From the NCBI RefSeq assembly GCF_001661345.1, contig NW_017962913.1, positions 3,024,903 through 3,088,902 on the forward strand: a stretch of DNA of 64,000 bases. Direction: 5' to 3'. This stretch comes from Ascoidea rubescens DSM 1968. Lineage: Eukaryota > Ascomycota > Saccharomycetes > Ascoideales > Ascoideaceae. The position numbers and the translations under genes are program-made. The notes beneath the pieces were generated by a model. The model was not told where the DNA came from and did no database searches. It saw only the letters and a list, made by a program, of their open reading frames with translations. Positions 40,718 through 49,315 of the stretch are shown here, one piece after another (position 1 is the first letter of the stretch; each line of letters opens with the position of its first letter).

Positions 40718-41242
40718 TGTTTTCCTTCTTTTGTTTTTATTTCTAATTTCTATTTCTTCAACATTCAAAGTTTTAATATTGTTTTTTATTATATATCTTC
40801 TTTCATCTTCTTTTGATCTTTTTTTAATTTTGTCTATTTTTTTTTGATTTTTATTTTCCTGTTTTCTATGTTCAATTTTAATTGTGTTTAGTGTTTTTTT
40901 TGATTTTTTTGATTTTTTTGATTTTCCATTTCATTCAAAATTTTTTCTGTTTTTTCTGTTTTTATTGTTTTTATATATTTTTTGGTGTATTTTAGAAGAG
41001 AATTTGCATTTAGTAACAGCAGTTTGATTGATTTCTTTTTAATAATTTTTCGTGGTTCAATTAAAAAGTTTAGATAGGTTTAAATATATGTAATTATTTG
41101 CATAGCACTATCGTAGGGTAAACTTTGATTTTTCTGGTGATTTGAATAACTTCTTCTTCAATTGGGTGATTGATGAGAGTTTGAAGCAACAAAAGTATCT
41201 TGAAGAGGTGTAATTGTAATATCCATATCTGCTATATCTGCT
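40718..41242. other. Intergenic LTE1 to TMEM70-like gene
   Basis: T-rich 3' flank with a 9-bp GATTTTTTT repeat at about 40898-40925, followed by the promoter of the next gene. No gene seen. Confidence 0.45.
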
Positions 41243-42070
41243 ATGTTTGTGTCTAAAAGATCATTCTTGGTGCATTCCAAACCAGCGTTTATCCCCCAGC
41301 TCATACTAAACAACTATAGAAATCAGCTACATTTTCACAATTCCAGCTATCTCAGGTCGAAGTATGATCCTCAAAATATACTAGAAGAAGACTTCGATCC
41401 CTTGCCTAAATCAAGTGCTTATAAGAGACCTGATGAAACAATAACAGTGAGATCAGTTATCTCTGGGATGCCAAAGAGGCTAGATCCCAAATACAGAGTT
41501 GGTTATTCTCCATTATACATTGGTCCAGATTCTAAATACATTGCAGCCTCAAAGAGATTTTCTATCACTTTTTCGATTCTTGGAATATATTTATCTTGGT
41601 TGATTGATTCTTCACTATATTTCTCAAAGGATATTTCAGTGATATCTTCATTAATCGCAATTTTGCCCTTACCCATATTGAACTACTATTTTTCATCGTA
41701 TGTTACTAGAGTCTTTAGAGTTTACGATAAATCAAAGGGCCCTGTTCAAAAATTTGAAGATTTAGTGAATGATGAAAAATTAGTATTGGAAAAAATCAAT
41801 TGGAGTGGGAAAAAGACTTTCAACAATTTAGTTCACTTGGAAAACTTGAAGATTTTAAATGCAAGAAGTGGTTGGGTTTCATGGGAGTATACTGATCCTG
41901 AGTCTAATATAAAGCAATATTACTATGTTGCAGACGATATTGGTGGGATTAAAATGGATAGAATTTGGGGAATAATTGAAAATAACTCCAATATTGATAA
42001 TGGCAGATTTATGGATAACTCCATCATTTTAAATCAGAAGGACAATAATAGTAGGGATAACGGAAATTGA
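41243..42070 (+). CDS. Mitochondrial TMEM70/TMEM186-like membrane protein
   Basis: The protein has 275 residues. The N-terminal ~35 are basic and acid-free, suggesting a mitochondrial presequence. The core matches the fungal TMEM70/TMEM186/TMEM223 pattern: SPLYIGPDSKYIAASKRFSI, two adjacent hydrophobic helices (about 108-128 and 133-153), then FSSYVTRVFRVYD just after the second helix and a soluble C-terminal part. In animals these proteins help assemble the ATP synthase c-ring or complex I in the inner membrane. The fit with the NDUFAF3-like gene elsewhere in the window is suggestive only. Family assignment is by pattern, not by search. Confidence 0.62.
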   Translation: MFVSKRSFLVHSKPAFIPQLILNNYRNQLHFHNSSYLRSKYDPQNILEEDFDPLPKSSAYKRPDETITVRSVISGMPKRLDPKYRVGYSPLYIGPDSKYIAASKRFSITFSILGIYLSWLIDSSLYFSKDISVISSLIAILPLPILNYYFSSYVTRVFRVYDKSKGPVQKFEDLVNDEKLVLEKINWSGKKTFNNLVHLENLKILNARSGWVSWEYTDPESNIKQYYYVADDIGGIKMDRIWGIIENNSNIDNGRFMDNSIILNQKDNNSRDNGN

Positions 42071-42883
42071 AGAGAATAACTATATTTCAGATAAATTTCT
42101 TTTACTATTTTTGAAGTCATCCTTCCATTTCACTAACTCAGAATGAATAGATAAATCCACATGTATTTAGTATATAATTTTCACATCAATATATCTTATT
42201 GTTTTCCATTCCTATAAATCTACAAATGTCAATTTCTAAAAATGACATCAAGTACAGTTTCATAAATTTGGAATCTCAGAGACTATTTTGAAAGTTCCCA
42301 ACAGAACTTTTTAATTAATACTTTTTTTTTCATAAAATAAAGAACTCTTCCAAGACTAAAAATTGGGCAGCACTTTCATTTCGAGAATACCATTTTCGAA
42401 AATACCATTTCCGAAAGACTATTAAACAACTTTCCAAGCTTAGTTTCCGTAAAAGGTGTTTGTGATTTCGAAAAGGTGTTTGAGCTTGTTCATGATTGCT
42501 TGAAGTTCTTCGGTGCGTTTGTGTTGTCTTCGAACGTCGAAATAGGACATTCTTTAGGCCTGGCCTCTATTTTGTGTTGGCACGTGTAGAAATAACATTT
42601 TTAGTTTTGAACTCTAAACTTTAATTTTTCAATGAATGTTTCTTTTTTAAAGGTCTTTCTTTTTAAACTGGATGATTCCTGTTTGTAAGGGTTTGTTATA
42701 AGAACATATTCAATCATCAGTCATTGTGTTAAATATAGTCAATACAAACATACCAAATTATATTTAGCATTAAATAAAGTACATAATTCCTATAGAAAAG
42801 CTTCCAATAAAGAATAAAAAAATTAAACAAAGAAAAACTTGATAAAATATGAAATAAGATAAAAAAAAATATACTGAAATCAA
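42071..42883. other. Convergent intergenic region with short degenerate repeats
   Basis: This 3'-3' region contains three consecutive ~14-15-bp units of the form CATTTCGAGAATAC (42377-42390, 42391-42405, 42406-42419). Two copies of TTTCSRWAAAGGTGTTTG-like sequence follow near 42445-42482. No gene seen. Confidence 0.5.
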
Positions 42884-44917
42884 TCAGATTGTAACATTAG
42901 AGAACATGGTATAATTGAAATTAGATGAGTGGTTCCTGGCATAGTTAACACAATATTTATAGGAAGATTTAAGTGCACATTGAACAAGAAAGAAGTCATC
43001 AACGAGACTTTTAGTATTTCTCAAATATCGGACTGGATTGGTAATATCCTCATGTTTACCATCAATTGACTCTTTATCCTTCTTTTTTTGAAAGAAATCT
43101 AGTTTTAAAATATATCTTAATAACCCCTTAATATGAATAACCATTGTATTGTAATCTGCTTCAGATAATGTCATTCCCATATAATCCATTTCATTATTAT
43201 CTTCATCAATATCCCAAAATGCAATACTATTAGGAATGAATGCATTCATCAATCCGTCGCAGGACAAACTGCTTTGATTGGTGTTCCAATTGAGAATATT
43301 AATATCAAAATCAATACTACTACTTATAGAATTGATTTCGAATACCTCTGCTTTTTTCTTGTTTTTTGAACTAACCATAATTTGCAATGATGGTCTATAA
43401 GTTTTAAATCCACATCCACATTTTTTAATATTAGACCTTGGAAATCCAATCCATATATTATAATTTTTAAATATTTCTAAATCCAAATTCAGATTATAAT
43501 TTCTCATTAATGCAGCATTTCTGTCACCTAAATTATTCTCCTCATTATATATCATTTCATTGACTTTTGAGATAAATTTTTTAGGCAATTCAATTAGATT
43601 TGTACCACCTCTCATAAATGATTTTTCTAATGTTTTTCTTTTACTATCATATTTACCATCAAAAACAGATCTGCATTTACCATTATCTAAATTGCATTTG
43701 ATGATTTTAAATGGTTCAATTGAATAAACAAAATATACTAACCCATTTGAAAATTTAAAATTTTTATGTCTTTTAGTTGTAGTTGAAATTTTGGCGTCTG
43801 GTGATTCTATATCAACTCTAATGGTGTTAATTTCACCAGTTTTAAAAAAGGGTGACCAGTTTTTCTCAGTTCTCTTAAGTCTTGCATCGACTTTTCTTAA
43901 AACGATTAGCTTATCTTGAAATGGTAAAAATACATGAATTAATCGTCGATTTCCATGTTCTTTATCAGTTAATAAGTTAAATATTATCATCGGTTCTTCA
44001 TAAATAACTTCTTTGACTAATTTATCCTGATAATAGAATTGATAGCGAGTTTTTTTTAATATAACTCTTGGATCTTCTGGTCCAAAAAATCTATAGTATC
44101 CAGATTTTTTCTTTAAAACATCCATGTTAAAATAAAACAAGATGGAATCAAAAATTGAAGGAGCATTCACATAATAAACTTGGTCAGTAAATGGACCATA
44201 TTTAAAATATTTTAACTCACTGATTTCCTTCCAATTTTTATCGTATAGGTTCAATGCCAAAAAACTTTCAGTTGGTCCTCCTCTATCAGTAGGAGTAAAT
44301 ACCACTCGACTAGCCATAAAATATAAATTTTGCTGATTTAACCAGACTGAACTACCAGCAAATTGATACCAGTGATTATTGATTAATGTTTGCTCATCTT
44401 CTGGGATTGGTATGTTTTTGCGAGTAAATGAGTCGTTTAATATTAGTGAGTAGTCTGTTAATAAAATCTGTTCTCGAAATAGTTTTAAATGAGAATTTGA
44501 TAGTATTAATTTTGGATCATTTGACACCTGTATACTATCTTTGAATAAATAGGTATTGCAGTTTTCTATTTCAACGTCTCTGCCAAATTTTGTGTATTTT
44601 TCAAGATAATAATCAAACTTCCATTCAAAATTAAATGATGGTCTTGTGTAGATGGTAAGTTCATAAGGATTGTATTTTAATTGATTTTTCAAAAAAGGGG
44701 ATATTGGTGAGTATTGATGTACTTTGTAATCGTTGTTGATGGATAAAAAGGGCTTATCATCATCTATTGTGACATGAATACTATTTCTATTGTCGTTGAA
44801 ATACGAAGTGAACAATGAGGACAAGAAAACATTGATGAAAATAAGAATGAAAATAACAACAATAAGCCTTCTATTAAGCTTTAAAAGCCTCAAAAGATAG
44901 ATTTTGATCTCTTGCAT
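42884..44917 (-). CDS. Beta-mannosyltransferase (WRY/BMT family, GT91), copy 1
   Basis: The protein of 677 residues is predicted to be a Golgi type II membrane enzyme adding beta-1,2-mannose to wall mannan or glycolipid. A signal-anchor helix is at about 13-33 (LIVVIFILIFINVFLSSLF). The luminal domain carries the family blocks FFGPEDPRVIL (about 280), YQFYYQDK, VIYEEPMIIFN, FLPFQDK, MRGGTNLIELP, WIGFPRSNIKKCGCG, then YRPSL. The ATG at 44917 is chosen because the frame upstream to 44950 begins with TTG. The next copy lies 297 bp upstream on the same strand. C. albicans has nine BMT genes with different acceptor steps, so the exact step here cannot be read from sequence. Confidence 0.88.
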   Translation of the reverse strand: MQEIKIYLLRLLKLNRRLIVVIFILIFINVFLSSLFTSYFNDNRNSIHVTIDDDKPFLSINNDYKVHQYSPISPFLKNQLKYNPYELTIYTRPSFNFEWKFDYYLEKYTKFGRDVEIENCNTYLFKDSIQVSNDPKLILSNSHLKLFREQILLTDYSLILNDSFTRKNIPIPEDEQTLINNHWYQFAGSSVWLNQQNLYFMASRVVFTPTDRGGPTESFLALNLYDKNWKEISELKYFKYGPFTDQVYYVNAPSIFDSILFYFNMDVLKKKSGYYRFFGPEDPRVILKKTRYQFYYQDKLVKEVIYEEPMIIFNLLTDKEHGNRRLIHVFLPFQDKLIVLRKVDARLKRTEKNWSPFFKTGEINTIRVDIESPDAKISTTTKRHKNFKFSNGLVYFVYSIEPFKIIKCNLDNGKCRSVFDGKYDSKRKTLEKSFMRGGTNLIELPKKFISKVNEMIYNEENNLGDRNAALMRNYNLNLDLEIFKNYNIWIGFPRSNIKKCGCGFKTYRPSLQIMVSSKNKKKAEVFEINSISSSIDFDINILNWNTNQSSLSCDGLMNAFIPNSIAFWDIDEDNNEMDYMGMTLSEADYNTMVIHIKGLLRYILKLDFFQKKKDKESIDGKHEDITNPVRYLRNTKSLVDDFFLVQCALKSSYKYCVNYARNHSSNFNYTMFSNVTI

Positions 44918-45214
44918 TGCAATATATGATGCGAAAACATTAATAGACAACTAAAACTGGAAAAAAAATTCAATAAAGCTACGTTCCAGTTATCATTATT
45001 TTAAAGAAAAAAACTACCAAAGAAAAGAGATGAAAATTCTGAAGGATTATATTTTGCTTCATATCAATAAAGAAAATGCCGGAAAGACGAAGGGCTTATG
45101 AATTCTAAGGGTAAAACCTGTGCTAACCTAAAAATATAAATATACACCCGCTCTACAAGGATAAACCTCTTACACAACTCACTCACGACGAGAAGCTGCT
45201 TCACGAAAGACATA

Positions 45215-47155
45215 TTAACGAGAGACTCCTCCATGGGATGCTCCATACTCTCGGCAGTATTGTTTTGAGTCCTCAGTAGCCAACTGAACAAGAAGAGTGC
45301 TGTCAACCTGGTTGTTCTGGCTGTCCTGTTCAGTGTGCGACTTCTGAAAAAACTCCATCTCCAAGAGGTAGTTGAGCAATCCTCTCACATGAATCACTAT
45401 GTTGTTGATGTCTGCTTCAGAGAGAATAATTGACATGTAGTCTTTGTAGTCATTGCCTCCGTAGTAGCCATTTTCCACAATCTCTTTGATATCCCAATAG
45501 GCAATACTGTTGGGTATTAAAACACTTTGGTGGGCGTCGCAAGAAAGTTTTCCTGGCCCATCCCAGTTCAAAACATCAAGATTGAAGTCGATGCTGCTAG
45601 AGATCAATTCAATTTGATAATTGGAGCTACCTTTCAAGCTTGTTATGGCCATCATTGATGGTCTATATGTAACAGCTCCACACCCACATTTATTAAGATG
45701 AGACCTTGGAAACCCAACCCATACATTATAATTTTGTAAGGTGGTTTTGATATCATTTTTGGTTTCCTTTATCCTCTCAATACTTGCATAGAATTTATCT
45801 GGTAATTTCAATAAAGGAGTCCCTCCTCTCATGTTTCCAATATCAAAATCTGATGCCTTTTTATTGTCTTTCATATTTCTTTCTTCTATTGATTCAGGTC
45901 TTTGGGGGATTTTATATTCGTATTCGCAAATTCCATCATCCAAGCTGCACTTAAGAACAGAAAGTGAATCGATTGAGTAAATAAAATGAATATAACCATT
46001 TGTGTATTTATAATCAAAATCAAAATCAAAAGTTGTTTGGTTCTGATTTTTATTGTTTTCAAATTCTTTGATGATGTTAATGTCATCAACTTGAATTTTT
46101 ATGATATTTTTAAAATCATCATTGAAAAACGGCTCCCAATTTTTTTCTTTAATTCTTGGGGTTTCATTTTTGATTCTGAATATGACCTTTTTATCCTGAA
46201 ATGGTAAATAGGCATGCATTAACCTTTTGTATTTGAAAGCTTTATCCGTCATCATATTGAATATAACAATTGGTTCTTCATATATAACAGATTTGACAAA
46301 TTTCTCTTTATGATAAAATTGATAGTGGTTTGTTTTAATCAAAATTCTTGGATCTTCTGGACCATAATATCTATCCTTACGATTATTTGATTTTTTAAAA
46401 TATGTATCAGGAACTATTCCAAGTGTTGGAAAGTTAATCATTTTGTTATTATCGGTATTAGGTCCATATTTGAAGTTAATGGATTTCTCAATATGGTTGA
46501 AATTTTTATCAAGTAACAGAAATCCTAAATAGCTCATAAATGGATCATTCTTTGCATGAACTTTAGAATAAATCACTCTAGTAACCATGAAATTATAGCC
46601 AATTGATTTTAAATAAATTGAACCACCACCATACTCGTACCAATTTTGTTCAAGGATTTCCTCTTCTGAAGTTAATGGTTTGTCATTGAATGTGTCAGCA
46701 ATTTTTTTGTAATTGTCCATTAAATAATCTCGATAAAATTTAAGATATTTCGGAAAAATTGTAAGCTTAGGATAAGAAACTTCTATATCTTCATGTAGCT
46801 TGAAAATCTCTTTAAAATTTACATTTTCCTCTAGAGCAGAATATGGTTTATAATAACTAATAATTTGAGATGAATTATATAAAGCATTTATTGCCGAATC
46901 AGATATTGGTGAAAAACCTGGTGTGTTGTTATCACTATAATAGGAAGTACCATCAAAAAAATTATAAGAACTTATAATTTTAGATATTTGGATCCTTTTG
47001 TCATTTGCTGGATAGAAATGAAGAATTATAGTAAGTGGAATAACTAATGCAATGCAAATGGAAAGATATCTATATTTTGGGAGTCTGAATTTGGGAAAAT
47101 TCAAACTCATCAACCTGTCTAGAAAGAAAACTGAGATAGCTTTAATTTTCTGCAT
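45215..47155 (-). CDS. Beta-mannosyltransferase (WRY/BMT family, GT91), copy 2
   Basis: The protein has 646 residues with a signal anchor at about 28-47 (YLSICIALVIPLTIILHFY). All family blocks are intact: YYGPEDPRILI (about 265), VIYEEPIVIFN, YLPFQDK, MRGGTPLLKLP, WVGFPRSHLNKCGCGAVTYRPS, then SSSIDFNLDVLNW and a C-terminal DINNIVIHVRGLLNYLLEMEFF. It is closest to copy 1, so the two probably arose by tandem duplication. The 3' ~400 bp of the gene are noticeably more G+C-rich than the rest of the family cluster. Predicted role: Golgi beta-1,2-mannosylation. Confidence 0.89.
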   Translation of the reverse strand: MQKIKAISVFFLDRLMSLNFPKFRLPKYRYLSICIALVIPLTIILHFYPANDKRIQISKIISSYNFFDGTSYYSDNNTPGFSPISDSAINALYNSSQIISYYKPYSALEENVNFKEIFKLHEDIEVSYPKLTIFPKYLKFYRDYLMDNYKKIADTFNDKPLTSEEEILEQNWYEYGGGSIYLKSIGYNFMVTRVIYSKVHAKNDPFMSYLGFLLLDKNFNHIEKSINFKYGPNTDNNKMINFPTLGIVPDTYFKKSNNRKDRYYGPEDPRILIKTNHYQFYHKEKFVKSVIYEEPIVIFNMMTDKAFKYKRLMHAYLPFQDKKVIFRIKNETPRIKEKNWEPFFNDDFKNIIKIQVDDINIIKEFENNKNQNQTTFDFDFDYKYTNGYIHFIYSIDSLSVLKCSLDDGICEYEYKIPQRPESIEERNMKDNKKASDFDIGNMRGGTPLLKLPDKFYASIERIKETKNDIKTTLQNYNVWVGFPRSHLNKCGCGAVTYRPSMMAITSLKGSSNYQIELISSSIDFNLDVLNWDGPGKLSCDAHQSVLIPNSIAYWDIKEIVENGYYGGNDYKDYMSIILSEADINNIVIHVRGLLNYLLEMEFFQKSHTEQDSQNNQVDSTLLVQLATEDSKQYCREYGASHGGVSR

Positions 47156-48374
47156 CGTCTTGTCTTCTATAATGATAAAACTACCTTCTTGTTATCATTT
47201 TCCAGCTCAAATGTCTCTCTGAGTATTTATGGAAAGCAACAAAAGTGCACCAACTTTGTTCAACAGGCCTCGTTTTCTTTTTTGATCCAAAAGTGTCCTG
47301 ATTCGAACCGAGAATGTTGTTTTGACAGGTCTTAACGAAGCCGTGACTCCGTATTCACGTAATACAGAACTGAGAGAAACGTGTCTGATCGGATTATACG
47401 ACTTTGATCGAACGGAATTTGTCGGTTTTCAATCTTTTTTCCTGTTTATGGAACAAACAAGAATCAAACAAGAATCAAATAAAAAAGGCTTGAGGTAAGA
47501 CTGGGGTAATTCATTTCTGGGCATTTCAGAATAATCGATCAATGTGCTTAGTTCCTAAAACCTACGAGATCATAAGACAATTTTGATAGAACATGAGAAA
47601 AACGCTATTTACCTTGTCTCAAGATTTGTCTTCTTTGAAAACAAAAGTTTTAGGACTCTGCTTGGAAATTTCAATTACGACAAACCAGATCCTTACGATC
47701 TGTATAATGATCTATATGATCACCTAGAATTTCACTGGCAATATCAAGTGCTAATAAGCCTGAGATGATTTCCAAAAGTCCTGAAAGTACTTTAGACATG
47801 AGAATGGCTTAAAAAGACATCGTGATACCCATCGTTGATAATCTGCAACTCTGTTTCTCCAAATTCTCTTAATTTTTAGCTGGCCTTTATGATCTTCAGT
47901 CAAATTTAGATTTCAATCAGCAGAAAAATACTTTGAATTTAGTGATTATCTTTTCTAAATACAAAACCTCTATTATCAACAGGAAAAAATAGTCTCTACA
48001 ATAATCTTGTTTTTTATTAAGTTGTGTTGAGATTGTTATAGCCCTTTTTTCACGTATATCTTTGGTTAAATTTAGTATTTGATTGGGCTAAATCCTGTTT
48101 CTGTTAAGTAAATATAAAGGCACTTTTCAATTAATTTTTAAACACAAGCTACCTAGAAGAAATAGGATGCAAAATACAGCCTTCATTCATTTCAAAAACT
48201 AGAATTCTTTAAGTTGGTGCAAAACAATTTACCCGCGTAAAAAAAGGTCCTAGAAACGCTTCCTAAAACAGTTTATCTTCATGTCCTAAAAATAGACTCC
48301 AAAAGGAACAAAAACGGCTAATTCAGTGGTTGACCAGGAAAAGAGCCACTTTTCACCAGAGAAAGAGATATGCA

Positions 48375-48571
48375 GGGTTTCAGCCAAACAAAAAAATCAC
48401 GTCACGTGACCACTATGGAAATGGAATCAATAATCATTGCATGTGACTAATCAATAATCATTGCATGTGACTAATTAATAATCAATGGATTATTTTTTAG
48501 TCTTTTGAGCTAAAAGACGAATCCGAATCACGTTTTAATCTGACTGCACATGACTTGTGTGGCTGAAACCC
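48375..48571. mobile_element. MITE-like inverted-repeat element
   Basis: The terminal inverted repeats are GGGTTTCAGCCAAACAA (48375-48391) and TTGTGTGGCTGAAACCC (48555-48571), 16 of 17 bases complementary. TATGCA lies directly left of the left arm and again two bases right of the right arm, like a slightly altered target duplication. Inside are GTCACGTGAC (48401-48410) and two exact 24-bp tandem repeats, each with CATGTGAC. No coding potential. A small non-autonomous DNA transposon is one reading; a cis-acting regulatory or chromosomal element is another. Confidence 0.4.
48425..48488 (+). repeat. 24-bp tandem repeat, two exact copies plus a degenerate third
   Basis: The unit AATCAATAATCATTGCATGTGACT-type is exact at 48425-48448 and 48449-48472, with a decayed partial third copy at 48473-48488. 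Each full copy has one CATGTGAC box. Confidence 0.9.
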
Positions 48572-49315
48572 ATTATGCAGTTTGACAACTGCAATATATT
48601 CTGATTTTGATTTATCTTGTAACTTCACTAAATCAGGGAAAAGTCACGTTTGAAAGGTCCATTTCACTGATCAACTGTCGTTATCTTGCGCCAAATCAGG
48701 ACTCTTTTACGGATGCTGTATCCGAAAAGAGCATTTCAAACTGTTGAAATCTATGTTTGGAGCAGTTTTATTTATTATTGTAACATAACATTTTCTTGTT
48801 TGAAATGTTCAAATCTTTTCAGATTTATTTTTATCAATGTTGAACAAATAATCAGCTTTCTTTTATTTCAAAGTTTTCCTCTTTCATTCCAAAAGATATC
48901 AAAATAGGACAAACCCAACTTAAATCAGATATATCCCAAGTGGTTCGAACAATATTTGCCCATTCACTTGAATCGTTTGAGCAAATCAGTGCTCTCAGTT
49001 TTTTATCGTAAATTCTATTGAATCTTCTTATTGATCTCTGGGTTTAGTAATGCCATTACTAATACTAATAATCATTAAATAATTATTAAATAATTGCTAA
49101 ATAATTTCCAAATTGTTGGAAAGGCACTAGAAACAAACCACGAACTTTCTATCCGGTTTAAACAGCAAAATATTAGTTTATTTCATTAGCAAATTCTATG
49201 TAGTCTACTAAAGTACAAATAAAAAAAATTGGTCTATAGAAAGATTCATTAGCACTTTATAAAATTTTGGTTGAAAAAAAATTGATGATAGGTTTAGTCA
49301 CAATAGTTACTGGAA

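Larger units (their letters stand above)
47156..49315. other. Gene-free region between BMT copies 2 and 3
   Basis: These 2.16 kb hold only short frames (61 codons at 47583-47768, 73 at 48686-48907) with no known product. They contain the promoter of BMT copy 2, including GTATTCACGTAATAC at about 47350-47364, and a 197-bp inverted-repeat element at 48375-48571. The gap is long compared with the 297 bp between copies 1 and 2. Confidence 0.5.

Noticed and set aside
47295-47320. Reverse-strand GGTTCGAATC resembling a tRNA T-loop
   Set aside because: Flanking bases do not pair as a T-stem and no cloverleaf can be drawn.
48375-48571. Conventional point centromere (CDEI-CDEII-CDEIII)
   Set aside because: CDEI-like boxes are present, but I find no CDEIII-type TTTCCGAA motif at the right distance, so a Saccharomyces-type centromere is not supported.
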